DNA of 35,477 bases. Source: Leucogyrophana mollusca (Eukaryota; Basidiomycota; Agaricomycetes; Boletales). The notes beneath the pieces are model-generated. The model saw only the letters and a program-made list of their open reading frames with translations, was not told where the DNA came from and did no database searches. The position numbers were made by a program, and so were the translations under genes. Positions 1 through 11,200 of the stretch are shown here, piece by piece. The DNA is taken from assembly GCA_021014945.1 (NCBI GenBank), contig MU266595.1, positions 1-35,477 of the forward strand. Reading direction: 5' to 3'. Position 1 is the stretch's first letter; each line of letters starts with the position of its first letter.

Positions 1-307
1 TTCCTTAGTTCGAATATCAACTAAATCACCTCTTGTTACTTTCCGCCTCTAAGTCTTTCTCCCTCCGATTATTCTCTCTGAAGTCTTTCCTTAAGACTTC
101 TCTTATCTTTGTATTCCTCCTAAGCCTCCGACTCCATTCCGACTTATCCGAAATCCGGAACTGACCTCGGACAAGGGCGCAGCACATAAGCTGAAGCCAA
201 AGTTCCATCCCAACTCCGGAAACAGTTCGTCCTTATATCCTCTAAGTTCCTACGCTCACTCCTAGTCCGGAGTTCCCCGGAAAGCACCGGAGGAACCGGA
301 TTTGACA
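1..307 (-). mobile_element. Probable partial LTR (solo or element end), reverse orientation
   Basis: Read on the minus strand, this stretch begins with TGTCAAATCCGG at 307 and is rich in CCGG/CTCCGG words. It has a TATA-like GATATAAGG around 231-241 and runs to the window edge without a long coding frame. The start, the internal TATA-like box and the lack of coding potential resemble a fungal retrotransposon LTR in reverse orientation. The other end lies outside the window, so neither a target duplication nor the second LTR can be checked. The call rests on appearance alone and could be wrong. Confidence 0.38.
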
Positions 308-1322
308 GCGAGAGCCAATTCCGAAAGAAACTGGGCTCGAACCTGCCATATAGGAGTAGTATAGCCTTTTGGATACATTGCAGAGACAAAAACCCGACGA
401 GAGTAACTTGACGAGGGAGAGGTAAATGTTGCCTGTTAGTTGTTAACTCCATGTTGGCCATGGCACGTGCCCGTGGCGCGGTCTCATTTACGCGTTTAGT
501 CACGTGAATGACAAATCACTGCCTTCCAGGCAGTGCAACTTCAACTTCAACATTCAACATCTCTGTCAATTTTAATCGGCCTCTTCCTGGCTGGACATTT
601 GCACTCTTTAAGCCGCAAGCTCAGTGATACATTGACAGGGAATACATGCGGGCTAAATGACTGTCGTCCTGCATCACGGTTGGCAGGAAGGGTGAGATCT
701 GCTTCGGTCTTTTGACTGATGCTGACCAAGTTCGCGATGATGGCGCATGGGGCTTTGTTGGTTGCCTTCGGGGCCATGCCTAAGGGCGCATAAATACAAA
801 CCGCCGCCACCCGATCTCCTTTGCCTGACGATGCCCTGACATCTATCCTCGTGGCACCTCCGAGCCAGACTTATACTATGTGTTTTCTATTTTTCTAGGC
901 GAGCATCAAGTTTATAGCCCTCGTCGAGCAGGTCGTTATTCTCGTCCATCACTAGGTCAGGCACCGCACCAAGTTTCAGGAATCCGCAGATGCAGAGCCC
1001 GTGACGATCTTGTCGAATCCAACTTACCCGAGATCGGTGAGTATAGGCACTTGTTGGCGAGGACTAGCCCTTGTAGACGCCAATCGAATTTGGATGATCA
1101 ACTGCCGGTAGAAACACATCCCACAGCCAAGTCTCTTTGGCATGTTCCCCATTGCCTCATCTCACAGAATTCCCACATGTAGGCCATCTTGCCTGATGGA
1201 AGTTTTTGGAACTAGTTGAAGTGGACTCGAGACGATCATGATGCAGCCACATAGCCTCAGGAGTATCATGATATTCGCTCTCTCGACGCCCTGCATCAAC
1301 GATACGTTCCCTCGCAACGGTC
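308..1322. other. About 1 kb without a recognised gene
   Basis: Only short open frames occur here, on both strands, and none resembles a known family or has a convincing chain of splice sites. Two CACGTG boxes lie near 467 and 502. Part of the right side is presumably the promoter of the secreted-protein gene that follows. Confidence 0.5.
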
Positions 1323-1328
1323 TATAAA
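1323..1328 (+). promoter_or_regulatory. TATA box of the secreted-protein gene
   Basis: TATAAA lies 93 bases upstream of the ATG at 1416. This is a plausible distance for a fungal core promoter with a short 5' leader. No other element in this promoter was recognised. Confidence 0.45.
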
Positions 1329-1415
1329 GTCTGGACGTGAGCCCTCGCTCTCGCCAGCGTCAACTTGTCCAACTCAGTATCCTCCGATCCTCCTCGATCA
1401 CTTCCATTCGTTAGC

Positions 1416-2900
1416 ATGCGCAAGTTTCCGCCTGTACTTGCCACCATAATACTAGTAGTTCTTCTCGCCACCACAGTTTCCGGGTCTTCATTCCATAAAC
1501 GAGGGACAGTCTACGGGTCTCCATTCCATAAACGAGGGACAGTCTCCGGGTCTCCATTTCAGAAACGAGGGACAGTCGTCATCTCTCCCTCGCCTGATGC
1601 GTCCACCGTAGCGAGCTGCGACTCTCTGAAGAGTTCGTGTTCGCAAGAACTTTCCAACTTATTTAGCTCTGCTTCATGCGTTCTCTACGTCGTGTGCTCC
1701 CAATACAGAGCAGACCCATCCGACGTCATCTCTGGATTGGGCGCACCCGCAACACAGCCCCGGTTATCGCAATCGGTCTGTCAACACTTTTCCGCAGGTT
1801 GCAAATGAGCTGACTTTATGCATCCTTGTCCAGGCGTTTGACTCTATATCTGGCGGCCAATCGTACATTAGCCAGTCGGCGTACATCAGTGCTTTCTATG
1901 CCGCAGCTGGGAAAAGCGGTGGCGGCTACCCAGACAAGTGAAATGCACCCTCATCCTCTTCTGTATTGCCTGCTGAATTACCACTAGTGTGGAGGACGTC
2001 ATCGCCCAGTGGCAAGGCGTCCTGGCATGGACGGGCGACTGTAGCTCAGGGAACATCGCTTATAAAAATTTTGCCGTCTGTGCATTCCCTGCGACCCGGC
2101 GATACTTTACTCACGCTCTTGTCTATCGCGCACAGGATTGGCTCGAATATTCATCTACTCCGGGCGTGTGTCCAGCTGTGACTTCTTGCAACGCTGCGGA
2201 CGCAGCAGCGTCTCCTTGCGTCCCCAGTAGCGGTAATACCAACGGTACCACTACCGGTAATACCAACGGTACTACTACCGGCGGGGGAAGCGACAACGGA
2301 GACAACGGTTCTTGCAATCAGATGAAATCCTTATGCTTTGCCGCGATCCCAAGCTCCGCTCGAACCACTGCCCTTTATCAATACGAGTCATGCGTTCTCG
2401 CGACCTTATGCTACGCCGAGACGACTCCCACCGACGGTATCCTCCTTCCATACGACACGGAGGAGCCTTTGTCCGAGAGTGTGAGTTATATGACCTGGTG
2501 CAACGGCCCCTGCTTGTGCTGACCCGTGCGTGGGTAGGTATTCTACGGCATGACGGGCGGTGCCTCCACGATGTCCCAGCAGAATGCCATTGATGCTTAC
2601 TATGCGGCTTTGGTTGGTCTGTCTTTCCATTGTATTGAAGTACGTGCTTATGCTGCGCTCCTGCCCAGTCGCCCAGTGGCCCCTTTCCGTCATCGTAAGC
2701 TTTTGTCTTTTGTGGCTTTGCGCGGAGGTGTATTATGCATCTAATGATACTCCAGGCCGGATTTCGTGATCACTTTCTGGTCCATGGTCAGCGCCTGGTC
2801 GAACTCCTGCGACACGAAGGAGGTATCCTACGAGAAACTCGCTGACTACATCCGGGATGGTCCGCCTAGTGACAGAGAGTCGACGACATCGACTTGTTAG
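1416..2900 (+). CDS. Secreted protein: three Kex2-site repeats followed by two homologous cysteine-containing domains
   Basis: My model has seven exons: 1416-1775, 1834-1937, 1988-2075, 2136-2480, 2538-2612, 2669-2694 and 2756-2900, giving 380 residues. The ATG at 1416 was chosen because it starts a typical signal peptide (MRKF, then a hydrophobic run to about residue 23). Residues 24-56 are three 11-residue repeats, each with a Lys-Arg pair (28-29, 39-40, 50-51) as expected for Kex2 cleavage. Two related domains follow, starting at CDSLKSSC and CNQMKSLC, joined by a Gly/Asn/Thr-rich linker with a GNTNGTTT repeat. Matching motifs are SQS/AFDSISGG against SES/VFYGMTGG, AFYAAA against AYYAAL, and NFADWL against KLADYI. 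I recognise no family or function. The 2613 donor (GTTGGT) is weak and was chosen from frame and domain alignment. The protein is probably exported, and the linker has N-glycosylation-type sites. Confidence 0.8.
1482..1580 (+). repeat. Three 33-base tandem repeats encoding Kex2-site peptides
   Basis: Copies start at 1482, 1515 and 1548 and differ at only a few bases. Each encodes 11 residues of the form GS(S/P)F(H/Q)KRGTV plus one variable residue. Cleavage after each Lys-Arg would free two nine-residue peptides, GTVYGSPFH and GTVSGSPFQ, each followed by the KR pair. Confidence 0.9.
2232..2279 (+). repeat. Two 24-base repeats in the interdomain linker
   Basis: Two copies (2232-2255 and 2256-2279) differ at one base and encode GNTNGTTT twice. 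They sit between the two homologous domains of the secreted protein and make a flexible Thr/Asn-rich linker likely to be glycosylated. Confidence 0.85.
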
Positions 2901-3756
2901 TTCATGTATTACCTCTCCAAGGCTCAGCTTGGTTCCGTCTGGGTCACAAGTGCCGGGATGTGTTACTTTATGGGGTGTGGCAAAAATTGGGTAGTACTCT
3001 AATTTAGTTGTTTTGGGGACTTGTATGTAAGTATGTAGAGCTTCAACGTTCAACAGCGATCTACTTGGGACACTGGAATTTTGCGATATGGTACAGCAGC
3101 ATTGAGTGATACGCCGGGCTAGATGATTCATAGCCTTTATCACAGCTGCAGCTTTGACGCATGGCTGAGGTTGGGTGCTCATATCGTACCACTTACGAGC
3201 GCTTTGCCCCGCCTCCTGCGTTGGCGTTTCGCTCTGTAGACACTGGGTTTGGTGAGTAGCAACGAGCTAGTTCCGCCGCGAGGGTGACCGCTCCCGCAGC
3301 TGCATCGAGTGCGCTTCAGCACACCATCCATATATCCGTATTTTCCCTTGTTTTGTGGTCTGAGGGTAATATCGAATGGTAGGGCACAGATTTCTAGAGA
3401 CGGGGTCAAGACGGAGCTGCCTTCGTGATTGTGGGGCGGAGTCCAGGCAACGGTCGTACGACAGGATGAAAATCACATTGATATGCATATTGCGCGTACC
3501 AGTGTCGCTGGGCTGGTACTCTTAGCATGTCTGCATTCTCGCAGAACAAGAGGCAAGGAAATTCTGGACGTCCGAGTCTGTGGACAGAGATAAGATTTTG
3601 CGCCACCGGGTGCAAAGCCAGGGCGGGAAACAAGCGCCGGATTCATTTCTGTTCACGCACTCCGCCAAAGGACGAATTCATCCCCCCAACCCACGGCCAA
3701 GTCGATGCTGGCGCAGATTCAAAGGCCAGAGCAGCAAGGAAAATAAATAAAGTATA
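2901..3756. other. Intergenic stretch, no supported gene
   Basis: Between the stop of the secreted protein and the ATG of the PAK-like gene there are short frames on both strands (up to about 150 codons on the minus strand). Their composition is unremarkable and no family is recognisable. The right end is A-rich just before the ATG and is probably the 5' leader of the PAK-like gene. Confidence 0.5.
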
Positions 3757-6700
3757 ATGTCTACCAGCAGCAAGAACAATTCACGCTTTTCGACGCTAAA
3801 AGTGTTCAAGTTCAAAGCAAACGGCGGAGGCGACACTGCGAAACCACCACCGCTTCCACCCAAAGACCCGCTATACAATCGTTCCCTTTACAATCGCTCT
3901 TTGGCTTCACTTTCACCAGAGTCCTTCTCTTCAGTCCCACCAACTCCAGTCACCCCCGAATGCGTACCCAGGACTTCCCCGGTACCCAGCCAGACATCCT
4001 CGTCACTCCGATCATTTGAACCATCTCTTTCTCCTCCTCTTCCTCCTCCATCTGCGGAAGGCTCAGTCGAGTCCGGAGCGTCTAGTTCGACGACAGATCC
4101 GAGACTAAAGCCGAAGAAAAGCATTTTCAAGTTCTCGTCGCTCGCAAAACGCGCTAATAGGTCAGTCAAGAATCTCCTTGCCGACGACAACACAGAGCAG
4201 GAACCAACAGAGGGAGACGAGGGTATCACAAGACCGTGGAACTTCCAGGTGTGTAATTCCTATCGGTGCGTCTTTGTGGACTGCGGTACTCATGTCGTCC
4301 CAGCATAATGTCCATGTCGACGAAGGGTAAGCCGTGCTCTTAATTGTTATCTCTCTCCAAATTTGTGGTGTCTTCCATAGCGGGATTATTTATCATGCAG
4401 ACAACAGAGGCTGGTTCAGTTCTGTGTTATCTTTTCAATCTCTCCACCCTGGCCACCCTAACCTCAGCTAACTTGGATTTCTACACAGCTACGTAGGCCT
4501 CCCTCCCTCATGGTCGTCTGCGCTTTCGGAGGCTGGATTCGACGACGAAGAGATCGCCGCTATTCACGCTCGCCGCATGGCAGCGCGCACTTCTAATGGT
4601 GGCAGTGAGCCGCGCTACCTTTACACCGACCGACCCGCATCGCCCGCGTCTGTGTCTAGCTCCCAGCTTACCAACCCCGTCCCACGCAGCACATCCCTCC
4701 TGCGATCCCCGAATCCCAACCCCAATTTCAACTCGGCCCTGCTGCGCGCCTCCGCCACATCGACCCTCCTGCACTCGAATTCAAATGGCTCGTCCTATGC
4801 CCCATCGAGTGCTGCGCCCTCCCCTATTGCGCCCTCATTCAACTCCCGTTCCATCTCCTCCGGCCGTCCGCGGAAGCTATCCGCATCGTCGCGTCAGTAT
4901 TCCTACACCTCCGAACAGGATTCCGGGGGTTCCGACGCACAATACGTCTTCGTGAATGGCAATGGACAGGCAGAGACGATAATCGAGCCGTATCCCCTCG
5001 ATGCTGCGTCTACCACCAGCCATCGCATAAACCAGTCCCAGTCTGAAAGCGGCCATCTGTCTGTGGCATCGCATAACGTATCTCGGGTGCCGTCTCCCCT
5101 CGTCCATTCGACGAGTTTACCGATACCCGTGCCGCCGACTGTGTTACCCAATCCTCACCCCACGCCCCCTGCCACTGCTCCCCCGCGCACTCCTCCGCGC
5201 CGCATTCTCCATGTTGCAAATGCGAGTGACGATTCGCCCGAGCAAGGGTCGCCGCCCCCAGCATATGTATCCCCACTCCATTCCGGCCCCAGCTCTTTCC
5301 CGCGCGAGAAATGGCGACCTACTGGAGACGACCGAGCGGCAACCCCTCTCCCTCTCCCAGCACCCTCTCGCCCGCCGCCACCGACACCTGACAAAGATGA
5401 CCTTTCCCGTGAGGATGAATACGACGACCAGGGGCAAGACGACTCGCTATATGCAGCTTCCCCCGACCCGTCCCTGATCAACCGTCACCTCTCCCCTACA
5501 CCTCCACTCGTAATCGACAAGCGCGTCAACAGGCTCACGGCGCTTCCCCCGCGGATATCATTCCATCAGGATGCCGATCTTGAGGACTGGACTGAGAGTC
5601 TCTTCAGCGCGATCTCGGATGAGCCCGAGGCTGGCCCGTCGTCGGGGCAGAGCGCGGGGCCGTCGATGACCAAGGCACAGGCACGGACGACTCTAAAGCC
5701 AGGGATGCGATCAACTTCCGCGCGCCTCCCCTCCCCCCTCTCCTTATCTCCCCCGTCGACGTCGTACTCGTGTCCGCCCAGTGCGTCGGCATCTTCGCCT
5801 CCCTCCTTGCCCGACGTGTCATTCGGCGCGAACATATCACTGGGCGCGCATGTACGCCAGGGCAAAGGCTCAGAGCGGCCGGTCCTGCCTGATGTGTCTC
5901 TCGGTGCGAATGTATCCTCTCTTGGGGCTAATTTGAATGCGCCGTCTAACCCGACTACACCTACCGGCGCGACCCTCGACGTCCCTGTGACCGACGAGCT
6001 CATCGCCCTCGCTGGCTTGTCGCCCGGTGCCTCATCGCCACTCACCCCTGCGCTTAGCGAGGGGAAGTCGCCAACCGCCTGGGGTGGTACATCGCCTGCT
6101 GCACGATCGCCCACAGTCGCGGGCAGCTCGGGAATCCAGCTTAACCTACCCGAAAACTCTCCTACTGACTATCAACACTCGACGTCTTTGTCGCCTCCAC
6201 CCTCACGCCCCTCTTCATCGTCCCTGTTGCCCTCGGCTTCCACCCGGCCGGCGGGCGACCGCGACTCAGGAATGTCGACGATGACGGTGACGGCTGCGAC
6301 AATCGTTAGCGGGGCTGTTGTGAAGAGGGCAGTGGCGAGTGTGGTAGATTCCCAGCGGGTGAGTATGATGCTCGATGCTGCTGCTGCGGAGAAGGGGGTT
6401 CCTGGGGATGAGAGTCAGTCAGTGACGGATGATGGAGAGGTTTCTGTGCTCGATGGAGCGAGCATAGATGAAGGGACCCGTGGTTCACCTAGCGGCGGGA
6501 TTCCTGTTGTGGAAACAAGATGGCCATCGCCACCTCCCCCGCCCGAGCTTCCGCCCCCCGACGTTGACCAAACCCCCCGCCCACCAACACGAATCCGGAC
6601 GACCTCGATGAAACGCGGTGCCCTAGGTTCCCCTCAGAGCTCTCACTTCAGCAGCGAGACATCCTCTTCCGCCGATTCCGCGCCACTGAATACGCCGAAG

Positions 6701-8213
6701 CCATCGCTGTCGAAGGTCTCGCTTGCACCCCCATCTCCGCTTAAGGACAAGAGCTTCGCGCCAGAAGTGTCGATGCTCGTGTCGATGAGCGATACGTTTG
6801 GAGGCGTGGATGAGGACGAGGAGGAGGCGGGTGGCGAGCGGGTACATCAGGTGACGAGCGAGTCGATCGTTTATCCGGCTGTGCAGATTGTGAAGAGCGG
6901 GTCGCATGCGCAGCGGTACCCGGTGTGGGTTACCGAGGCGGTGGCGCCGTTGGCAGAATTCATTGAGGATGTAGACCCCCAGGAACAGTTTGCGGACCTG
7001 CAGGAGATCGCAGAAGGCGAGAGCGGGTCTGTCTATGCCGCGCGTGTCGTGTGTCCTCCCACCGCAATTGGCCTTCCTGCAGGAACCTCGCATGTAGCCA
7101 TCAAGAGTATACCAGTCCCGCCTTCATCTTCGTCACCCGGATCGGTAAAGATCCAGGACTTGGCACATGAGATGCGTCTGCTCAAAGAAGTTCGGCACGA
7201 GCATGTGCTCACCATGGACGCGATATACGTTGACCTCGTCGACGACTCCGTCTGGATACGGATGGAGCATATGGAGCGCAGTCTTGCGGACGTGATCGGG
7301 CTAGTGTCTGAGGGTCTGTCGCTACAGGAAAGGATGATTGCGAGGTTTGCCAGCGATGTGCGTTCATTTACTGCCTGCTGTGCGCAGGTGTTTTTTGGTG
7401 TCATGGTTGATTGTGCGTACCCCAGGTCCTGATGGCCCTAGAATACCTCCAGAAACAGCATATCGCGCATCGGGACGTGCGATCGGATAACTTGCTCCTG
7501 AATGCGAATGGCATCGTCAAACTAGGTACGTTGCCATTGCCGACCCTTCTCGTGTCCTAGCACGTTCCCGTCCATTCATATATTACGAGACTAATGTAAC
7601 TTGCGCTTAGCTGATTTCTCGAACGCTATCCGCGTGTCGCGGAATGCACCAATGTGCACTGGGGTAGTTGGTGTGATATATTGGCAGGTACGTCATTTTG
7701 GCTGCTGTTCGAATCATTACCGATGTTCAACGAACCTGTCTTTTCGTTAGGCACCAGAAATGCGAGCGTTAGTGGCCCCTATAATTGTTTTGAACATACT
7801 ATATATTGACGTCTGTTCCAATACAGAGGCTCGTACAACGCGCTCAAGGTTGATGTGTGGTCATTGGGTGCAACTGTGTGGGAGCTGGCGCAAACGGAAC
7901 CCCCGTTCGCTGATGTCCAAGATTCTCGTCAAATTGGCTCTCAATGGCCACCTCTGCGGCACCCTGAACTTTACTCAAAGGGGTTTCATGAATTCTTGAA
8001 GCTTTGCTCGCGGCCATCATCCTCGAGACCGAACCCGAACGAACTGCTGAACGTGCGTACTACCCCTCTCTCGTCTTCGTTTACTTAAGTCGTCTTTGCC
8101 AGACTCCCTTCATCCGCAACGCTTGTGGGCGCCCTGTCAATATTCAACTTCTTTCACAGTGTAGAGCCATCGAAGAGCATGTAATGCAGCGCGAGAGTGC
8201 CGCTGACTCTTGA
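3757..8213 (+). CDS. PAK/Ste20-like protein with CRIB box and degenerate kinase domain
   Basis: The model has eight exons: 3757-4248, 4304-4326, 4489-7357, 7426-7525, 7611-7687, 7751-7767, 7827-8052 and 8103-8213, giving 1304 residues. A CRIB-type box covers about 157-205 (RPWNFQHNVHVDEG, then GLPPSW) and should bind a Rho-family GTPase such as Cdc42 or Rac. A long Ser/Pro-rich, probably disordered linker follows, with the kinase-like domain at about 1005-1275. Kept features are the Gly loop GESGSVY, VAIK (Lys 1044), HRD (1143-1145), APE and DVWSLG. Changed features are HRDVRSDN (the catalytic-loop Lys is Arg), DFS in place of DFG, and GVIYW in place of GTPYW, with Gly at the usual activation-loop Thr. 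Family members normally act in polarity and MAP-kinase signalling. From the changes I infer weak or no phosphotransfer, so it may be a scaffold. Its 3' end lies 85 bases from the convergent UTP10 stop. Confidence 0.88.
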
Positions 8214-8298
8214 TGGATGGACACCCCATATCTATCGACATATTCATATCGTTATATATACCCGACATATATCCCATATCTCACTTATTCCCTAGCTC

Positions 8299-11200
8299 TC
8301 ACAACCCACTGATACTACCCGCTACGCTTTCTACTGCATTCTTCAGCTTGTGCACTTCCCTCACAACTGTGTCGTTTTCGTCCTCTGCACATTCGCTAAT
8401 GAAGGTGGCAGTTTCCGCAACGAAACCTGAAGGTGACAGTCAGTTCAGCCATAGTCTGGCGAATTAACTTAAAAACACCGACCTATAAGCTTGCCTCCGT
8501 GCTCCTTCCAAAGCGCCTCTGAGCAGGACAGTGCGAAAATACGCTCCCGTGCATCCTCAGAGCGAGTGTGCATCAGGATGTTGAGATTGATAGTTTTCAG
8601 CAGCGCATCGTCATTCACAGCACCAGTCATCGCGCTCAGACATCGCGTCAGGTGCTTTTTCGCGTCTGCGATGTTCAGTTTAACGCAATTGGGAACTTGG
8701 GCTATCAGTGGGGTTGCCACCGAACGCAGCTTATCGTCCCGCCAGAAGACTATGAAAAGGCAAGTGAGCAGAGGGACTAAGAATGTTGAGGACTATGTCT
8801 CTACCTCCATCGTCACTCTCGAAACTCTTCGTCAGCGTCTCCACAGCACAAAGCCACAGAGCGTCTTCCGATGGGGAGACGGTAAATGAGTGTAGGATAT
8901 CACATAGAGGTTGCAGCACAAGTGACATGTAAGGGTTCATCAGTCCCTAGATGCAATGTTAGCAGGATTAGTAAATGGTCCTAACGTTAACTGACCTTGA
9001 AGTAATCAAGGAGTGCCATGTAGACTCGGCAGAATGTTATCTTTTGTTTGTTATGTGCTTTGGACAGAGTCAACATCAGTGACTCCAGTAATATCAGTCA
9101 GATGGCCTACTGGTTTCGCTGACAAACGCCCAATCGTACAGGCGGCGGAACAAAGGCCTGAATGCGTTTTCGTTGAGCTGGACGACGAGTTCCATGAAAG
9201 CTGAAATGGTGGATGATTCTCCCTGTGGATGGTTGTCGGAAAAGTGTTGGGAGGGCAACGAATATCACTTACGTCCAAGGATCCCGAAGTCATATTAACA
9301 CCAAACGCCTCCACGAACACCTGGAAAATGGGGCGGAGGTGTTCGAGGACCTCAGCCCTAGGAGCTGCTCGAAGGCAGCGTTTGAATAACTCGAAGTAGC
9401 CAATGAAAGAGTTGACATTTGCCTAAAATTACAAGTGAGTAGGAACCACCAGCAGACAAGCATGGAAGTCTAACATTCTTCTGCGACTTGTCGATTTTTG
9501 GCCACAGCCCGTACATCACGGGCAGTAGGACCTTCGCTGGTGCGCGTTTTGCTATAGCTTTCACCAGTACGGCCATAGGATTACTCTGCAGCTCTGAGGC
9601 AGCGGCAGAGTACTCCAGGTATAAGGTGGTGACCTGGGTGAGTTCAGCCTCCCCATAGAAGGCTGGCAGTGAGGACAGTAGACTCTGCAAGGTGCTAAGG
9701 GCATCCCCTTCGGCCGTGGATTGCTCTGGTGCATTGCTGAGCTCGTGTCAGAGGACAACTGTAAGTTACTTACGCCACTTCCCCTTGATGTTCTCTCGAA
9801 GAATAGAGAGACATTCTTGCACGATATCGCGGAAATACGGAATAATGCGAGGACCAAGCCCCGTACTGTACGTGTTCGCTTCATTAGTCCCATAGGTAAA
9901 CAGTGGTGTTGAGCTGATACGCACACATAACACGGCAGGACTCCAAGTGCCGAGGCAGCCGAGGTGCGGGCTTGTATGATTTTGAGGAGTGAAGGGATGG
10001 TGGTTGTCAATGGCGCTTCCTCTCCGGGACAGACGGTAGAGCCAACTGATCGCAAGGCATTCAGAGCAGAATCAACTAATTCACCAGCTGACTGCCGAGA
10101 AATAATGTCATGGATGCTATCCACGATCTGCTTGGTGGTGGCCAAGCTGTCGCGCCTGGCTGTTTCGGTAATCTCCGATACTCGTTTAGCCAGAAGTTGA
10201 AGAGCTCCAGACTTTATCTGCGTGCGTGGTGAGAACGCAGAAGACCCTTAAAACTTTCAAATACCCACCCTACTATCGTCGGATTGCAGCATCGTAAGAA
10301 TAGCTGTCAGGAAATCCACAGCCCACATAACTTCCATAACCTTCGTGATGGTCGTCTGAGCGGTGACCGCGATGTCCGGTACGCCGCTTGCTTGCGCGTT
10401 CTCGCCTCGAGCTGTAGTGAGGTCGATCAGAAGGGAGATGAGGTCTGTCGTTGTTCCATTCTTCAATGTCTGCATGTCCTGGGTCGAGGGCTGCATGGCA
10501 TAGCTCGTGAAAATTATAAGCGCTTGAGCACGCCTTTTGAAAGTGGACGACGTTGACGCGGAGTGTTCTTCGTCGCTAGAAACAAGTGGCTTAGATACAA
10601 AGTTACACGGATTGATGGTACATACCGAGGGTAGTCCAAGAAGGTCACACCAGTGCTGTCGGGAACCATTATGCGAGACACAAGGCGTCGACTCTCTCGT
10701 AAAACTTCGGTCAGAACCTGAAGCAATTCAATCAGCTGTGCTCTACAGGGATCACGAGGTTACCTACGAATAGCTGGAGCGGTGCCGCAAAGTGGTGGAG
10801 GATCGACAAGGGGAGAGCGAGTTGATTCTGAGCTTCTTCCGCGTTTTGTCGACTGACACGGTTGGCGCTTTTATCGACCAAAAGCATACAAATAGGCACC
10901 AGGAACTCTTCGGGACCCAGAACGTTAACCAGATGAACGAAGAAGCTACAGGGGTGTGAGGGACCATCGATACGACAGCAATGAAATCACATACTTAGAG
11001 CGTCGGTGTCGGGGTATATGATTGGAGGCGTCGGTGAAGATACGCAAGAAATCCCTTGCTCCGACATACAGCTCCAAGCCATGCGTATACTTGTTTTTGA
11101 GGGAGGACGCCATAACAGGGACGATGTTTTCGATGGTCTATGAACAGTTAGCAGTCTGGATAAGTCGATTAGATAGTGACCCTTACCTTCTGCACGACTT

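Noticed and set aside
2733..3182. 149-codon minus-strand frame downstream of the secreted protein
   Set aside because: It overlaps the last exon of the secreted protein on the other strand and shows no domain or splice pattern.
5566..6114. 182-codon minus-strand frame inside the PAK-like linker
   Set aside because: It is a mirror of the Ser/Pro/Gly-rich coding sequence on the plus strand.
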